The notes beneath the pieces were generated by a model, which saw nothing but the letters and a program-made list of their open reading frames with translations, did no database searches and was not told the origin of the DNA. A stretch of 64,000 nucleotides of DNA from Myxococcus stipitatus DSM 14675 (GTDB lineage: Bacteria > Myxococcota > Myxococcia > Myxococcales > Myxococcaceae): contig NC_020126.1 in assembly GCF_000331735.1 (NCBI RefSeq), forward strand, positions 372,001 to 436,000, written 5' to 3'. Of this stretch, positions 17,948-26,038 are shown one piece after another (position 1 is the stretch's first letter; each line of letters starts with the position of its first letter). The position numbers and the translations under genes were made by a program.

Positions 17948-18318
17948 CGAAGGTCGTGAAAGAGGAGCCGGTGCCCGAGGCGCTGCGTGGGCGGCCCGTG
18001 GGGTTGCTCGACGTTCTCCGCTGGTCGCGGGAGCAACTCCTGAAGGGGAGGGGCCTCTGGTACGTGGCGGGAGGGGACCGGGTCGACTCGCTGGTCTCCT
18101 TCATCCACGGATGGCTCGCGCACAACATCTTCAATGGAGGAGCGGACCCGGCGTGGCACCAGTTCGAGACGTGGCTGCGTGATGTGAAGGGGGAGTTCCC
18201 GGCGGAGGGCTGGCACGTCAAGTTCCTCGAGGACTGCCAGGGAGACCATGCACGCGCCGCGATGAAGTTCCTCGACTACGTGGAGGAGTTCGCGACGCAG
18301 CGTGGGACTACAGGGTGA
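17944..18318 (+). CDS. Candidate immunity protein for the papain-like toxin
   Basis: 124 residues, start overlapping the toxin stop (ATGA). No signal peptide or membrane segment. It has a helical, Trp-rich body (WYVAGGDRVDSLVSFIHGWL, WHQFETWLRDVKGEF) and no recognised domain. Its last codons and stop lie inside the right-hand 20-bp repeat, so its C-terminus was set by, or recombined within, that repeat. It is convergent with and overlaps the LuxR-type gene by 11 bases. The immunity role is inferred from size, position and coupling only. If the toxin acts in the periplasm, a cytoplasmic antidote would be odd; it might instead act as a chaperone. Confidence 0.62.
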   Translation: MTKVVKEEPVPEALRGRPVGLLDVLRWSREQLLKGRGLWYVAGGDRVDSLVSFIHGWLAHNIFNGGADPAWHQFETWLRDVKGEFPAEGWHVKFLEDCQGDHARAAMKFLDYVEEFATQRGTTG

Positions 18319-18319
18319 C
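18300..18319. repeat. 20-bp direct repeat, right copy
   Basis: Identical to 17309-17328. This copy contains the stop codon of the immunity candidate on the plus strand and the last codons and stop (VTL-stop) of the LuxR-type regulator on the minus strand. Integration or exchange at the 3' end of the regulator gene would leave such a footprint. Confidence 0.85.
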
Positions 18320-18955
18320 CAGCCCCATGCGCGCCGCGCGCACCACGGCCTCCGTGCGGCGCTGGACGCCGAGCTTGGAGAGCACCGCGTTCACATGGAA
18401 CTTCGCGGTGTGCTCACTGATGCCGAGCCGGTCCGCGATGGCCTTGTTCGACAGCCCCTCCGCCAGCAACGCGAGCACCTCGCGCTCTCGCGGCGTGAGC
18501 GTCTCCGGGCCGGGTGCGTGACGGGCCTGGGCCGGCGCGCTCCTCGGCGCCGCGCGCACGTCCGCGAGCCCCGTGTCGAACACCGCCAGCCCTTGCGAGA
18601 CCGCGGACAACGCCGACGTGAGCGGACCGGGACCGACGTCCCGGAACAACAACCCCCGCGCCCCTGCTGTCAGCGCGAGCTCGCCCGCGGCTTCGTCCGA
18701 CACCAACGCCAACACCGGCGCTCCCAGGTCCGGCAGCTCCACGCGCCCCTCGGACTCCTGTAACCGCATTCCCGTATCCCAGAGCACCACGTCAGGGGCC
18801 TCGCTCCGGGTGGACTCCAGCTCCACCTGCGTCCCGGCGCCGAGCAACACCAGCTCGCCCCCGCGGTCGCTCAGCACCCGTGACAGCGCACCTCGCGCCA
18901 GCGGGTCTTCCGCGACCAACACGAGACGAATCGGAGGGAGGGAGGCATCCAGCAC
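18308..18955 (-). CDS. LuxR/NarL-type response regulator
   Basis: 215 residues from a GTG at 18955, with GGAGAGGG upstream. The N-terminal receiver-like domain has an acidic pocket (VLVAED) and a candidate phospho-acceptor D60 (VVLWDTGM), but conservation is low for a receiver and it may be degenerate. The C-terminal LuxR helix-turn-helix is canonical: LTPREREVLALLAEGLSNK, then AIADRLGISEHTAKFHVNAV. No partner kinase is adjacent. Its final codons lie within the 20-bp repeat that flanks the toxin cassette, so the present C-terminus (MGLVTL) may have been rebuilt by the insertion. Confidence 0.9.
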   Translation of the reverse strand: MLDASLPPIRLVLVAEDPLARGALSRVLSDRGGELVLLGAGTQVELESTRSEAPDVVLWDTGMRLQESEGRVELPDLGAPVLALVSDEAAGELALTAGARGLLFRDVGPGPLTSALSAVSQGLAVFDTGLADVRAAPRSAPAQARHAPGPETLTPREREVLALLAEGLSNKAIADRLGISEHTAKFHVNAVLSKLGVQRRTEAVVRAARMGLVTL

Positions 18956-19115
18956 GGAATCCCTCTCCTAACGCGCTGCACCTTCCGTCGCTCGCGCCCT
19001 GTATCGGCTGTTGTGGGGAGGAGACAGACAACTTTTTCACTGACCGTCCGATAAGTTCATAAATGCTTGGATGACACGCCCCCGGTCATCACCCCTCTCT
19101 CCCCGGAGTCCCCTC

Positions 19116-20066
19116 ATGGCCGTCGGTGGCGCGGGTTCGTCCCGCAGCAGCACCAGTTCGTCCCGAAGCACCTCCTCCAGTTCCTCCCGCAGCACCTCCA
19201 CGGGAAGCATGGCCGCTGGCCGTGCGGCGGACCGAGCGAGCGTCAGCGGTTACTCAGGTGACAGCCGCTCCTCGAAGTCCTCCACCTCCAAGTCCTCGAC
19301 GACGTCCGGCTCGATGGCCTCCGCCCGAGCGGCGGACCGCGCGAGCGTGAGCGGTTACTCCGCTGACAGCCGCACCTCGAAGTCGACGTCGAACAAGTCG
19401 GGCTCCATGGCGCAGGGCCGCGCCGCGGACCGCGCGAGCGTGAGCGGTTACTCCGCTGACAGCAGCTTCTCCCGGCCCGGCTCCATGGCCGCCGCCCGCG
19501 CCGCCGACCGGCAGAGCGTGCTGGGCTACACCAGCAATACGCAGCGCAAGGGCGCGACGAACGACACCGTGTCGGGCCTCCAGGACCGCCTGCGCTCCGC
19601 GGGCTTCGACCCCGGCACCACGGATGGGAAGTTCGGCCCCGCGACGCAGCGCGCCGTCCGCGACTTCCAGCGCGCGATGGGCCTCAAGGTCGACGGGGTC
19701 GTGGGCAAGCGGACCTTCAACGCCCTCAACGGCCTGTCGAGCTTCACCGCCGCGAAGAAGCCCGACGCCACCACCACCCAGCAGGTCACCCAGGCGCGCC
19801 CGGGGGAGCGGCCCTACCAGGCCATGTCCCGGCTCGCCGCGCAGCACGGCCTGCATGTGACGTCGGACATCGGAGGACGGCACAACCCCGGCTCGCTGCA
19901 CCCCCTGGGTCGCGCCATCGACGTGCGGACCCGCGGTGTCTCTGCGGCGCGCATCGACGCGTTCATCGCGGATGCCCGCGCCGCCGGCTACCGGGTTCGC
20001 GACGAGCGGACACGCCCCAGGGGCCAGGCGGAGTGGAGCGGCCCGCACCTCCACATCTCGCAGTAG
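19116..20066 (+). CDS. Peptidoglycan-binding protein with M15-type peptidase domain and repeated N-terminus
   Basis: 316 residues from the ATG at 19116 (GGAG seven bases upstream); an in-frame ATG at 19071 is less well supported. Residues 1-30 are almost all Ser/Arg/Thr. Four ~20-residue repeats of the form GSMA..RAADR.SV.GY..DS follow at 30-50, 65-85, 96-116 and 122-141. A PG_binding_1 domain (about 153-207) carries GKFGPATQRAVRDFQ. The C-terminal domain has the M15 carboxypeptidase zinc signature: H262 and D269 in LHPLGRAIDV, then HLH at 311-313. It should cleave peptidoglycan cross-bridges. No signal peptide is visible, so export would need another route such as type VI or phage-tail-like secretion, or lysis. 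Confidence 0.85.
   Translation: MAVGGAGSSRSSTSSSRSTSSSSSRSTSTGSMAAGRAADRASVSGYSGDSRSSKSSTSKSSTTSGSMASARAADRASVSGYSADSRTSKSTSNKSGSMAQGRAADRASVSGYSADSSFSRPGSMAAARAADRQSVLGYTSNTQRKGATNDTVSGLQDRLRSAGFDPGTTDGKFGPATQRAVRDFQRAMGLKVDGVVGKRTFNALNGLSSFTAAKKPDATTTQQVTQARPGERPYQAMSRLAAQHGLHVTSDIGGRHNPGSLHPLGRAIDVRTRGVSAARIDAFIADARAAGYRVRDERTRPRGQAEWSGPHLHISQ
19203..19538 (+). repeat. Four-copy intragenic repeat encoding RAADRxSVxGY units
   Basis: Within the M15 gene, four units each encode a GSMA..RAADR(A/Q)SV(S/L)GY core, separated by variable Ser/Lys/Thr linkers of about 5-14 residues. The core is nearly identical at DNA level in units 1-3 and diverged in unit 4. The linkers vary, which points to selection on the core rather than recent slippage. 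Confidence 0.8.
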
Positions 20067-20085
20067 TCCGCGAGGGAGGCGCGCT

Positions 20086-20454
20086 TCAGCTCCTCCAGTG
20101 CAGGTACAGGAACGCCGCCGCCGCGCCGAGCGTGAGCATCATCCCGAGCAGACTCCACGTCAGGATGGAGCAGCCCGGCGCGGCCCGTGAAATCGTGGGG
20201 AGCTTCTGCGTCTTCAGCTCCTCCACGAGCTGCGCGAGCATCCCCAGGTCGTAGCCCACGGGCTCGCCCTCGCGAATCCGCCGTCCGAGCTCCGGCAGCA
20301 TCCCCTCGGCGAAGAACCGCGAGGACAGCCACAGGCTGCGCGCCTGGAGCATCCGGTCCGTCCCGCCGCGAGCGGGGTCCAATCCGCATCCGTCACAGGG
20401 CTCGAAGGGGCCCTCCTTCGTCTCGCCACATCCCACACAGACGGCCACGTTCAT
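20086..20454 (-). CDS. Zinc-ribbon protein with C-terminal membrane anchor
   Basis: 122 residues. The N-terminus carries two CxxC knuckles (CVGCGETKEG and CDGCG), a likely zinc ribbon. Residues ~97-118 form one membrane segment (ILTWSLLGMMLTLGAAAAFL) followed by HWRS. The middle is helical. The topology suggests a tail-anchored inner-membrane protein with its ribbon in the cytoplasm. Function unknown. It is convergent with the M15 gene and 39 bp downstream of the dipeptide epimerase on the same side. Confidence 0.78.
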   Translation of the reverse strand: MNVAVCVGCGETKEGPFEPCDGCGLDPARGGTDRMLQARSLWLSSRFFAEGMLPELGRRIREGEPVGYDLGMLAQLVEELKTQKLPTISRAAPGCSILTWSLLGMMLTLGAAAAFLYLHWRS

Positions 20455-20493
20455 GGGCCCATCCTAACGCGAGCCTCGGGCCCCTCCGCCCCG

Positions 20494-21570
20494 TCATGCG
20501 AGCGTGACACCGTGGCCCGGTGCTTGGGCATCCAGCCACAGCCGTGAGCCCTCGTAGCGAAGCCCGCCGTGGAACGGATGCCGCGCGATGAACAGCGGCG
20601 TGTCCAGGTCCGCGTACGTGAAGCCGCCCAGCCCCGCCGCCAGATGCGCGGACGCGCTCATCGCCAGCACGCTCTCCACCATCCCCCCCACCATCAGCTC
20701 CAGCCCCGCCGCGCGCGCCAGGCTCCACATCGTCAGCGCCTCCACCACGCCGCACTTCATCGTCTTGATGTTGATGCCGTGCGCGGCGCCCTCGCGGATG
20801 AGCCGCAGCACGTCCTTCGCCGAGCGCGCGGACTCGTCCGCGCACACCCGCACGCGCGAGCGCCCCGCCACCTCCGCCATGCCGGCGAAGTCCGCCGCGG
20901 GCACCGGCTGCTCCAGCAGCGCCAGGGGCACCTCCGCCCGCTCCAGCTCCTTCACGAAGGCCAGCGCCTCCGCCACGTCGTAACCCCCATTCGCATCCGC
21001 GAACAGCCGCGCGTGGGGCGCGACCTGGTGGATTGCGACCATCCGCGCCGCGTCCTCGTCCGGCGACAAGGCCCCCACCTTCACCTTCAGCGTGGTGATG
21101 CCTCGCTTCAGGATGGCGCGCGCGGACTCCGCGGCGTGCGCCACGTCTCCCGCCGTCACCGTCATGTCGATGTCCAGCGACGTCCCCGCGCCCCCCAGCA
21201 GCACGTACAGCGGCACGCGGTGATGCCGCGCCAGCGCGTCCAGCACCGCCATCTCCACTCCCGCGCGGGCCGCGGGCGCCAGCGCCAGTCCATCCCCCAG
21301 CCACTCCGACAGCGGGCGCCACGCGCGGACGTCCCGGCCCAGCAGCCCCGCGCGCACCGCCTCCAACGACGCGAGCGTGCTGCCCTGCGTCTCTCCGCTC
21401 ACGGCGGGGAAGGGAGCCGCCTCCCCCAGGCCCACCGTGCCGTCCGCCAGCGTCAGCCGCACCAGGACGTTCTCGGCCACGTGCTGCGCCCCCGTGGCGA
21501 TGGCGAACGGCTCTGTCAGCGGCAGGTCCAGGGACTCGAAGGAGACGGCGGTGATGAGCGTGGGCGTCAT
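20494..21570 (-). CDS. Dipeptide epimerase (enolase superfamily)
   Basis: 358 residues from the ATG at 21570. It shows the muconate-lactonizing subgroup pattern: KVKVG (the KxK catalytic lysine), the metal ligands DANGG, E in LLEQPV and D in CADES, and the second catalytic lysine in NIKTMKCG. This set is typical of L-Ala-D/L-Glu epimerases and related dipeptide epimerases, cytosolic Mg-dependent enzymes used in murein peptide recycling. The C-terminus has DLDTPLF, also usual for the family. Neighbouring cell-wall genes (M15 peptidase, FemAB-like) fit but do not form an operon with it. Exact dipeptide specificity cannot be read. Confidence 0.9.
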   Translation of the reverse strand: MTPTLITAVSFESLDLPLTEPFAIATGAQHVAENVLVRLTLADGTVGLGEAAPFPAVSGETQGSTLASLEAVRAGLLGRDVRAWRPLSEWLGDGLALAPAARAGVEMAVLDALARHHRVPLYVLLGGAGTSLDIDMTVTAGDVAHAAESARAILKRGITTLKVKVGALSPDEDAARMVAIHQVAPHARLFADANGGYDVAEALAFVKELERAEVPLALLEQPVPAADFAGMAEVAGRSRVRVCADESARSAKDVLRLIREGAAHGINIKTMKCGVVEALTMWSLARAAGLELMVGGMVESVLAMSASAHLAAGLGGFTYADLDTPLFIARHPFHGGLRYEGSRLWLDAQAPGHGVTLA

Positions 21571-21816
21571 GTCTGGAAACACATCCTGGGCCCCTCCGGG
21601 GAAAGGAGGGGACACGCGATAGGTAGGTTCATCGTATTCAACCCGGTGCTCCGAGGTGTCAGGGAGTCGGATGTGTGCCTCGCATCCTCGGCTTGTGCCT
21701 GCCGCTCTTTCATGGCGACATGCGGGCCCTTCGGACGTTTTCTGGAATTGAGGCCCTTTAGTGGGGTTCCGGAGATTTTGCCTCCGGGTGACGCGGATGC
21801 CCGGGGCGGGCGGGGC

Positions 21817-23838
21817 ATGTCGGCGACGGACACGAGACAGGAAGTCCCAGCCACGAGCGCGGACGCACTGCTGGAAGCGCTGGATGAGGCGGAGCGCCAT
21901 GACTCGGAAGGGTGCATGGTGTTGCGAGCCGTGCGCGATGCGGCTGGCGCCATCGTCGACTTCGAGTGGCTGTGGGCCAACCCCGCGGCGACCCGGGCCC
22001 TGGGCCAGGGGGCTGACTCGCTGCGGGGCCGCCGGCTGAGAGAGGTCTCGCCCGACGCGGGCCTGGGCGGTCGGCTGGAGGTGCTGCGGCAGGTGGTGGA
22101 GTCGGGGCGACCCGCGGCGGACAACTTCCCGGAAGGCGATGCGTGGCTGCTCGGCACCGCGGTGCCCCTGCGCGACGGTGTGCTCCTGCGCGTGCGCGAC
22201 GTCACCAGCGCGCTGCGCGTGGAGGAGGGCCTGCGTGACACCCTCGACTGGGTGCGCGACGTGCTGGAGAGCACCCCGGAGGCGTTCTTCACCGCCGACG
22301 CCGAGTGGCGCATCACCTACGTCAACCGACAGGCCGCGGAAATCACCGGCCGCACGCAGGAGCAGGTGTTCCGCCGCGTGCTGTGGCAGGCGTGTCCGGA
22401 GTTGATCGGCACGCTGTTCGAGCGGGAGCTGCGCCGCGTCGCCGCGGAGGGCTCCTCCACCATCTTCGAGGTGCGCACCGCCCCTGAGCGCTGGCACGAG
22501 GTGCATGCCTGGTGCTCCGGGCAGAACGTCTCCGTCTTCTCGCGCGACATCACCGGCAAGAAGCGCGCGGAGGCGGAGCGGGACGCGCTCCTGACGCGCG
22601 AGCACTCGGGGCGACTGGAAGCGGAGGCCCTGGTGCGGGAGCGCACCGAGGAGCTGGTGGCCGCGCGCGAGCGCCTGGTGCAGTCGGAGAAGCTGGCCAT
22701 GGCGGGACAGCTCGCCGAGGGCGTGGGGCACGAAATCAACAACCCGCTCTCCTACGTGAGCGGCAACCTCCAGTTCGCGCTGGAGCAGCTGGAGCAGCTG
22801 CACCACGTGAAGGACCCGCAGGCGGGCCCCTTGAACGAGGCGCTGGAGGCGCTGCGAGAGGCCCGCGAGGGCGCCGAGCGCATCCGCGTCATCGTGCGCG
22901 ACCTGCAGATGTTCGCGCGCGCGGATGAGCCGCACCTGTCCCCGGTGGACGTCCACGCGGCGCTGGAGTTCGGCCTGGCCATGGCGATGCCGCACCTGCG
23001 CTACCGCGCGGAGGTGGTGCGGCGCTATGCGCAGGTGCCCACGGTGATGGCGCACGAGGCGCGGCTGGGGCAGGTGTTCCTGCACCTGCTCGTCAACGCG
23101 GCGCAGGCGATTCCCGAGGGCGACTTCAACCGGCACCGCGTCACCCTCTCCTCGCGAGTCGAGGGGGCGTGGGTGGTGGTGGAGGTGGCCGACACGGGCC
23201 ATGGCATGACGCCCGAGGTGGCCGAGCGCGCCTTCGAGCCGTTCTTCACCACGCGGGGCGTGGGGGAGGGCAGTGGGCTGGGGCTGTCCACCAGCCTGGG
23301 CATGGTGCGCAGCATGCGCGGGGAGCTGACGGTGACGAGCACGCCGGGCGCGGGGACGACGTTCCGCGTGCGGCTGCCGGTGACGAAGGCGCTGCCGGAC
23401 GCGGTGGCGAAGGGCGCGCTGGCGGACGTCCCCGCGCGCAAGCGGGTGCTGGTGGTGGACGACGAGCCTCAGCTCGCGTCGCTCTTGCGCCGGCTGCTCG
23501 GGCGGCACCACGAGGTGGTGGTGACCCACAGCGGGCGGGAAGCGCTGGCGTTGCTGGAGCGCGACGCCGACTTCGACCGCGTGTTCTGCGACCTGATGAT
23601 GGCGGACGTGACGGGGATGGACCTGCACGCGGAGCTGTCCGCGCGGGGGCCGGAGCTCCTGTCGCGCTTCGTCTTCATGACGGGCGGCGCGTTCACGGAG
23701 CGGGCTCGGGCGTTCCTCCAGTCGGTGCCGCTGCCGCGAATCGAGAAGCCGTTCGACCCGGGCACGCTGCGGGCGCTGGTGGAGGGAGCACCGCCGCGCG
23801 CCAGGGCCGTGGAGCCGCTGGCGCGCGTGGCGCGGTGA
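21817..23838 (+). CDS. Hybrid PAS-sensor histidine kinase with receiver domain
   Basis: 673 residues from the ATG at 21817. Two PAS-like domains (about 20-130 and 140-250; the second contains DAEWRITYVNRQAAEITGR) are followed by a coiled coil, then the phosphoacceptor motif GVGHEINNPLSYV (near 308). The ATPase domain has LLVNAAQAI, DTGHGM and GSGLGLSTS. A C-terminal receiver (about 545-660) has LVVDDEP and the phospho-acceptor Asp in VFCDLMMADV, then a conserved lysine in IEKPFD. No membrane segment, so a cytoplasmic sensor. The 246-bp intergenic region shared with the divergent dipeptide epimerase should contain both promoters. Confidence 0.93.
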   Translation: MSATDTRQEVPATSADALLEALDEAERHDSEGCMVLRAVRDAAGAIVDFEWLWANPAATRALGQGADSLRGRRLREVSPDAGLGGRLEVLRQVVESGRPAADNFPEGDAWLLGTAVPLRDGVLLRVRDVTSALRVEEGLRDTLDWVRDVLESTPEAFFTADAEWRITYVNRQAAEITGRTQEQVFRRVLWQACPELIGTLFERELRRVAAEGSSTIFEVRTAPERWHEVHAWCSGQNVSVFSRDITGKKRAEAERDALLTREHSGRLEAEALVRERTEELVAARERLVQSEKLAMAGQLAEGVGHEINNPLSYVSGNLQFALEQLEQLHHVKDPQAGPLNEALEALREAREGAERIRVIVRDLQMFARADEPHLSPVDVHAALEFGLAMAMPHLRYRAEVVRRYAQVPTVMAHEARLGQVFLHLLVNAAQAIPEGDFNRHRVTLSSRVEGAWVVVEVADTGHGMTPEVAERAFEPFFTTRGVGEGSGLGLSTSLGMVRSMRGELTVTSTPGAGTTFRVRLPVTKALPDAVAKGALADVPARKRVLVVDDEPQLASLLRRLLGRHHEVVVTHSGREALALLERDADFDRVFCDLMMADVTGMDLHAELSARGPELLSRFVFMTGGAFTERARAFLQSVPLPRIEKPFDPGTLRALVEGAPPRARAVEPLARVAR

Positions 23839-23848
23839 GGGTGACGGC

Positions 23849-24538
23849 CTACAGCTTCACTTCCTCACGGTCCGGGTGGGTGATGTAGCCGGAGCCCGCG
23901 GCGACCAGCTTCTCCAGCAGCTTGTCCATGCCGTTGGAGCGGGCGAAGGCCATCTCGTTCTTGGTGACACCGACCAGGGTGAGCAACTGCACCTTGCCGC
24001 TGGGCAGGGCGAAGTGGTCGGGGCGGGAGGGGTCTCGGACGAAGACGAAGCCGCTGAGCTTGGAGTCTCCGCCGTCGAGGGTGCCTTCCACGGGGTAGCG
24101 GTGGCCCATGGCGAAGGCCCGCATGCACACGAGGTTGTAGGCCATCATGTCCAGCAGTCGGAAGACGGGCCACTTGGCCTCTTCCTTCGTGTGGATGACC
24201 ATCTCGTAGCCGATGCCACTGGGGGCGTCGTCGGGGACCTCCTCGCCGGGGGTGATGGTGAAGGGGTTGGACAGTCCACTGGTGACGTAGGTCCAGTAGG
24301 GGTAGTCCGTGCTCGGCGGGGCCACGCGCACGCCCATCGGTCCCCAGTTGGGGTCCGGGTCGCCTTCTACTTGCGCGATGTCACTCTCCATCCACGCTTG
24401 GATGGCGTCGGTCTGGTCGAGCGTGAAGACGCCTTCGTCGATGGCGCCGAACATCTTGGGGTACTCGACTTCATCGCGGTCCGCCCAGCAGTCCTCGTAC
24501 CACTGGATGAAGTCTTCGTCCGTCTCCGGGGCTTTCAT
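23849..24538 (-). CDS. Suppressor-of-fused (SUFU) domain protein
   Basis: 229 residues. The central and C-terminal parts match the bacterial SUFU fold: PYWTYVTSGLSNPF, GYEMVIHTKEEAKWP, LLDMMAYNL, a GHRYP turn and VQLLTLVGVTKNEM. Strongly acidic N-terminus, no signal peptide. In bacteria SUFU proteins are widespread as likely immunity proteins or adaptors in polymorphic toxin loci. No toxin is adjacent here (the neighbour is a hybrid kinase ending 10 bp away, convergent), so it is either a solitary orphan immunity gene or has another role. Confidence 0.88.
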   Translation of the reverse strand: MKAPETDEDFIQWYEDCWADRDEVEYPKMFGAIDEGVFTLDQTDAIQAWMESDIAQVEGDPDPNWGPMGVRVAPPSTDYPYWTYVTSGLSNPFTITPGEEVPDDAPSGIGYEMVIHTKEEAKWPVFRLLDMMAYNLVCMRAFAMGHRYPVEGTLDGGDSKLSGFVFVRDPSRPDHFALPSGKVQLLTLVGVTKNEMAFARSNGMDKLLEKLVAAGSGYITHPDREEVKL

Positions 24539-24678
24539 GACGGTTCTACTCTAGAGGCTCACCCCGGTTTCTCAACTTCCCTGAGGGGCCTCCCGGAGCG
24601 TCCTACGGGTGGGGAACAGGGGCCTGCCCCCCGGGTCGGTCCGCATGACTCTTGGAAAGCGGGATTCCGGAGGGTGGG

Positions 24679-25860
24679 TCAGGGCTCCCTGGACCCGGGG
24701 AGCGGCCAGGGCTTGAGGCCGCAGATCCGCTCGGCTTCCTCCACGGCCAGGTTGAGCCGGGCCCGCTCGCGGCGCACGTGGTCCCTCACCGCGGAGTCCA
24801 GCCTCCGGTCGAAAATCACGTGGGCGCTGTGCACCGCGGAGGGCTCGAAGCCCCGAGACACCTTGTGCTCGCCGCCCGCACCGGGCTCGAACACCTTGCG
24901 GCCCGCGCGGATGCAGTCGTCGACCGAGTGATACAGGCAGACATGGAAGTGCAGGAACGGGTGCTCCTCGACGCTGCCCCAGTAGCGGCCGTAGAGCCGC
25001 TCCTTCGTCGCCAGGTTGAACGCCCCCGCGATGACCTGGCCCTCGCGCACCGCCTCCACCATCTCCACCGTGTCCGGCATCGCCTGGAAGACGCGGGAGA
25101 AGAACCCCGGCGTGAGCTGCACCTGTCCCCACGCGTGCCGCTCACACGTGGCCGTGTAGAACTCATGCGCGCGCTTCGCATGCGCCGCGGTCAATTCCTC
25201 GCGCCGCACCGTGCGCAGCAGGATGCCCTGCGAGGCCGCCGCCGCGCGCTCGCGCTTGAGCTGGTTGCGGCGCTTGGAGTCGAAGCGCGAGAGGTAGTCG
25301 TCGTAGCTGCCGTACCCCGGGTTCTTCCAATGGAACTGGAGCGTCACCCGCCGCGCCAGCCCCTGCTCCTCCAGGAAGTCCGCCTCGTCGTCCGTCGGGT
25401 AGAGGAAGTGCACCGACGAGCACCCCGACTCCCGCGCGCTCTGCACCGCCGCGGACAGGAGCGCCTTGCGCAGGAGCGGCACGTCCTCGCCCTCCGCGAT
25501 GAGCAGCCGCGGCACCGTGGCCGGGGACAGCGGCCCACCGACGAGGAGCTTCGGGTAGTACTCCACCCCCGCGCGAGCGGCCGCGTCCGCCCAGCCGAAG
25601 TCGTAGATGTACTCGCCCATGCTGTGGAACTTGCGGTACGCGGGCGCGGCGGCCACCAGCGTCGGGCCTCGCCACAGCGTCAGGTGGTGCGGCGCCCACC
25701 CGGTCTCCTCGGTGGCGCTGCCGCTCTCCTCCATCGCAGCCAGCCAGGCGTGCCGGATGAAGGGAGGCGCATCCGGCCCCGTCAAGGAGTCCCAGTCAGC
25801 GGCCGGGACGTCCGTCACTGCGTCGAGGATGCGAAGGCGGAGCGGGGTGTCGGTGGGCAC
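24679..25860 (-). CDS. FemAB/GNAT-like acyltransferase (PF04339-type)
   Basis: 393 residues from a GTG at 25860. The sequence fits the DUF482/peptidoglycan-biosynthesis family: PPFIRHAWLAAMEESGS near the N-terminus, PAYRKFHSMGEYIYDFGWAD, a middle GYGSYDDYLSRFDSKRRNQL and C-terminal FEPGAGGEHKVSRGFEP, with YGRYWG between. These proteins have a duplicated GNAT fold related to FemX aminoacyl transferases. The family's substrate is not settled. No signal peptide. It stands alone, with 140 bp to the SUFU gene and 178 bp to the desaturase. Confidence 0.87.
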   Translation of the reverse strand: MPTDTPLRLRILDAVTDVPAADWDSLTGPDAPPFIRHAWLAAMEESGSATEETGWAPHHLTLWRGPTLVAAAPAYRKFHSMGEYIYDFGWADAAARAGVEYYPKLLVGGPLSPATVPRLLIAEGEDVPLLRKALLSAAVQSARESGCSSVHFLYPTDDEADFLEEQGLARRVTLQFHWKNPGYGSYDDYLSRFDSKRRNQLKRERAAAASQGILLRTVRREELTAAHAKRAHEFYTATCERHAWGQVQLTPGFFSRVFQAMPDTVEMVEAVREGQVIAGAFNLATKERLYGRYWGSVEEHPFLHFHVCLYHSVDDCIRAGRKVFEPGAGGEHKVSRGFEPSAVHSAHVIFDRRLDSAVRDHVRRERARLNLAVEEAERICGLKPWPLPGSREP

Positions 25861-26038
25861 GGGAGGGCAGTTCTAACGCGCCCCTCTCATCCGCGCCGCT
25901 CGGCCCAGGAGGAGAAGGCGAGGGAACGGGCCCCGGGCGGCCCGTCACCTGCCTTGTGCCCCAGGGGCGGACCGTCAGGCCCTCTCCCCGGGGTCTCCTT
26001 CCACCAGACCCGAGTCCAGCGTTCAGCGGAACAACGGC

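Noticed and set aside
19203-19538. The four-copy repeat as a possible CRISPR or minisatellite
   Set aside because: It is in-frame within a gene, spacers encode Ser/Thr/Lys linkers and the repeats are protein-level units; there are only four and no CRISPR features.
20569-21816. N-terminal extension of the hybrid kinase frame upstream of 21817
   Set aside because: The extra residues lie antisense to the dipeptide epimerase and are Arg/His-rich shadow sequence. The ATG at 21817 gives a normal PAS N-terminus.
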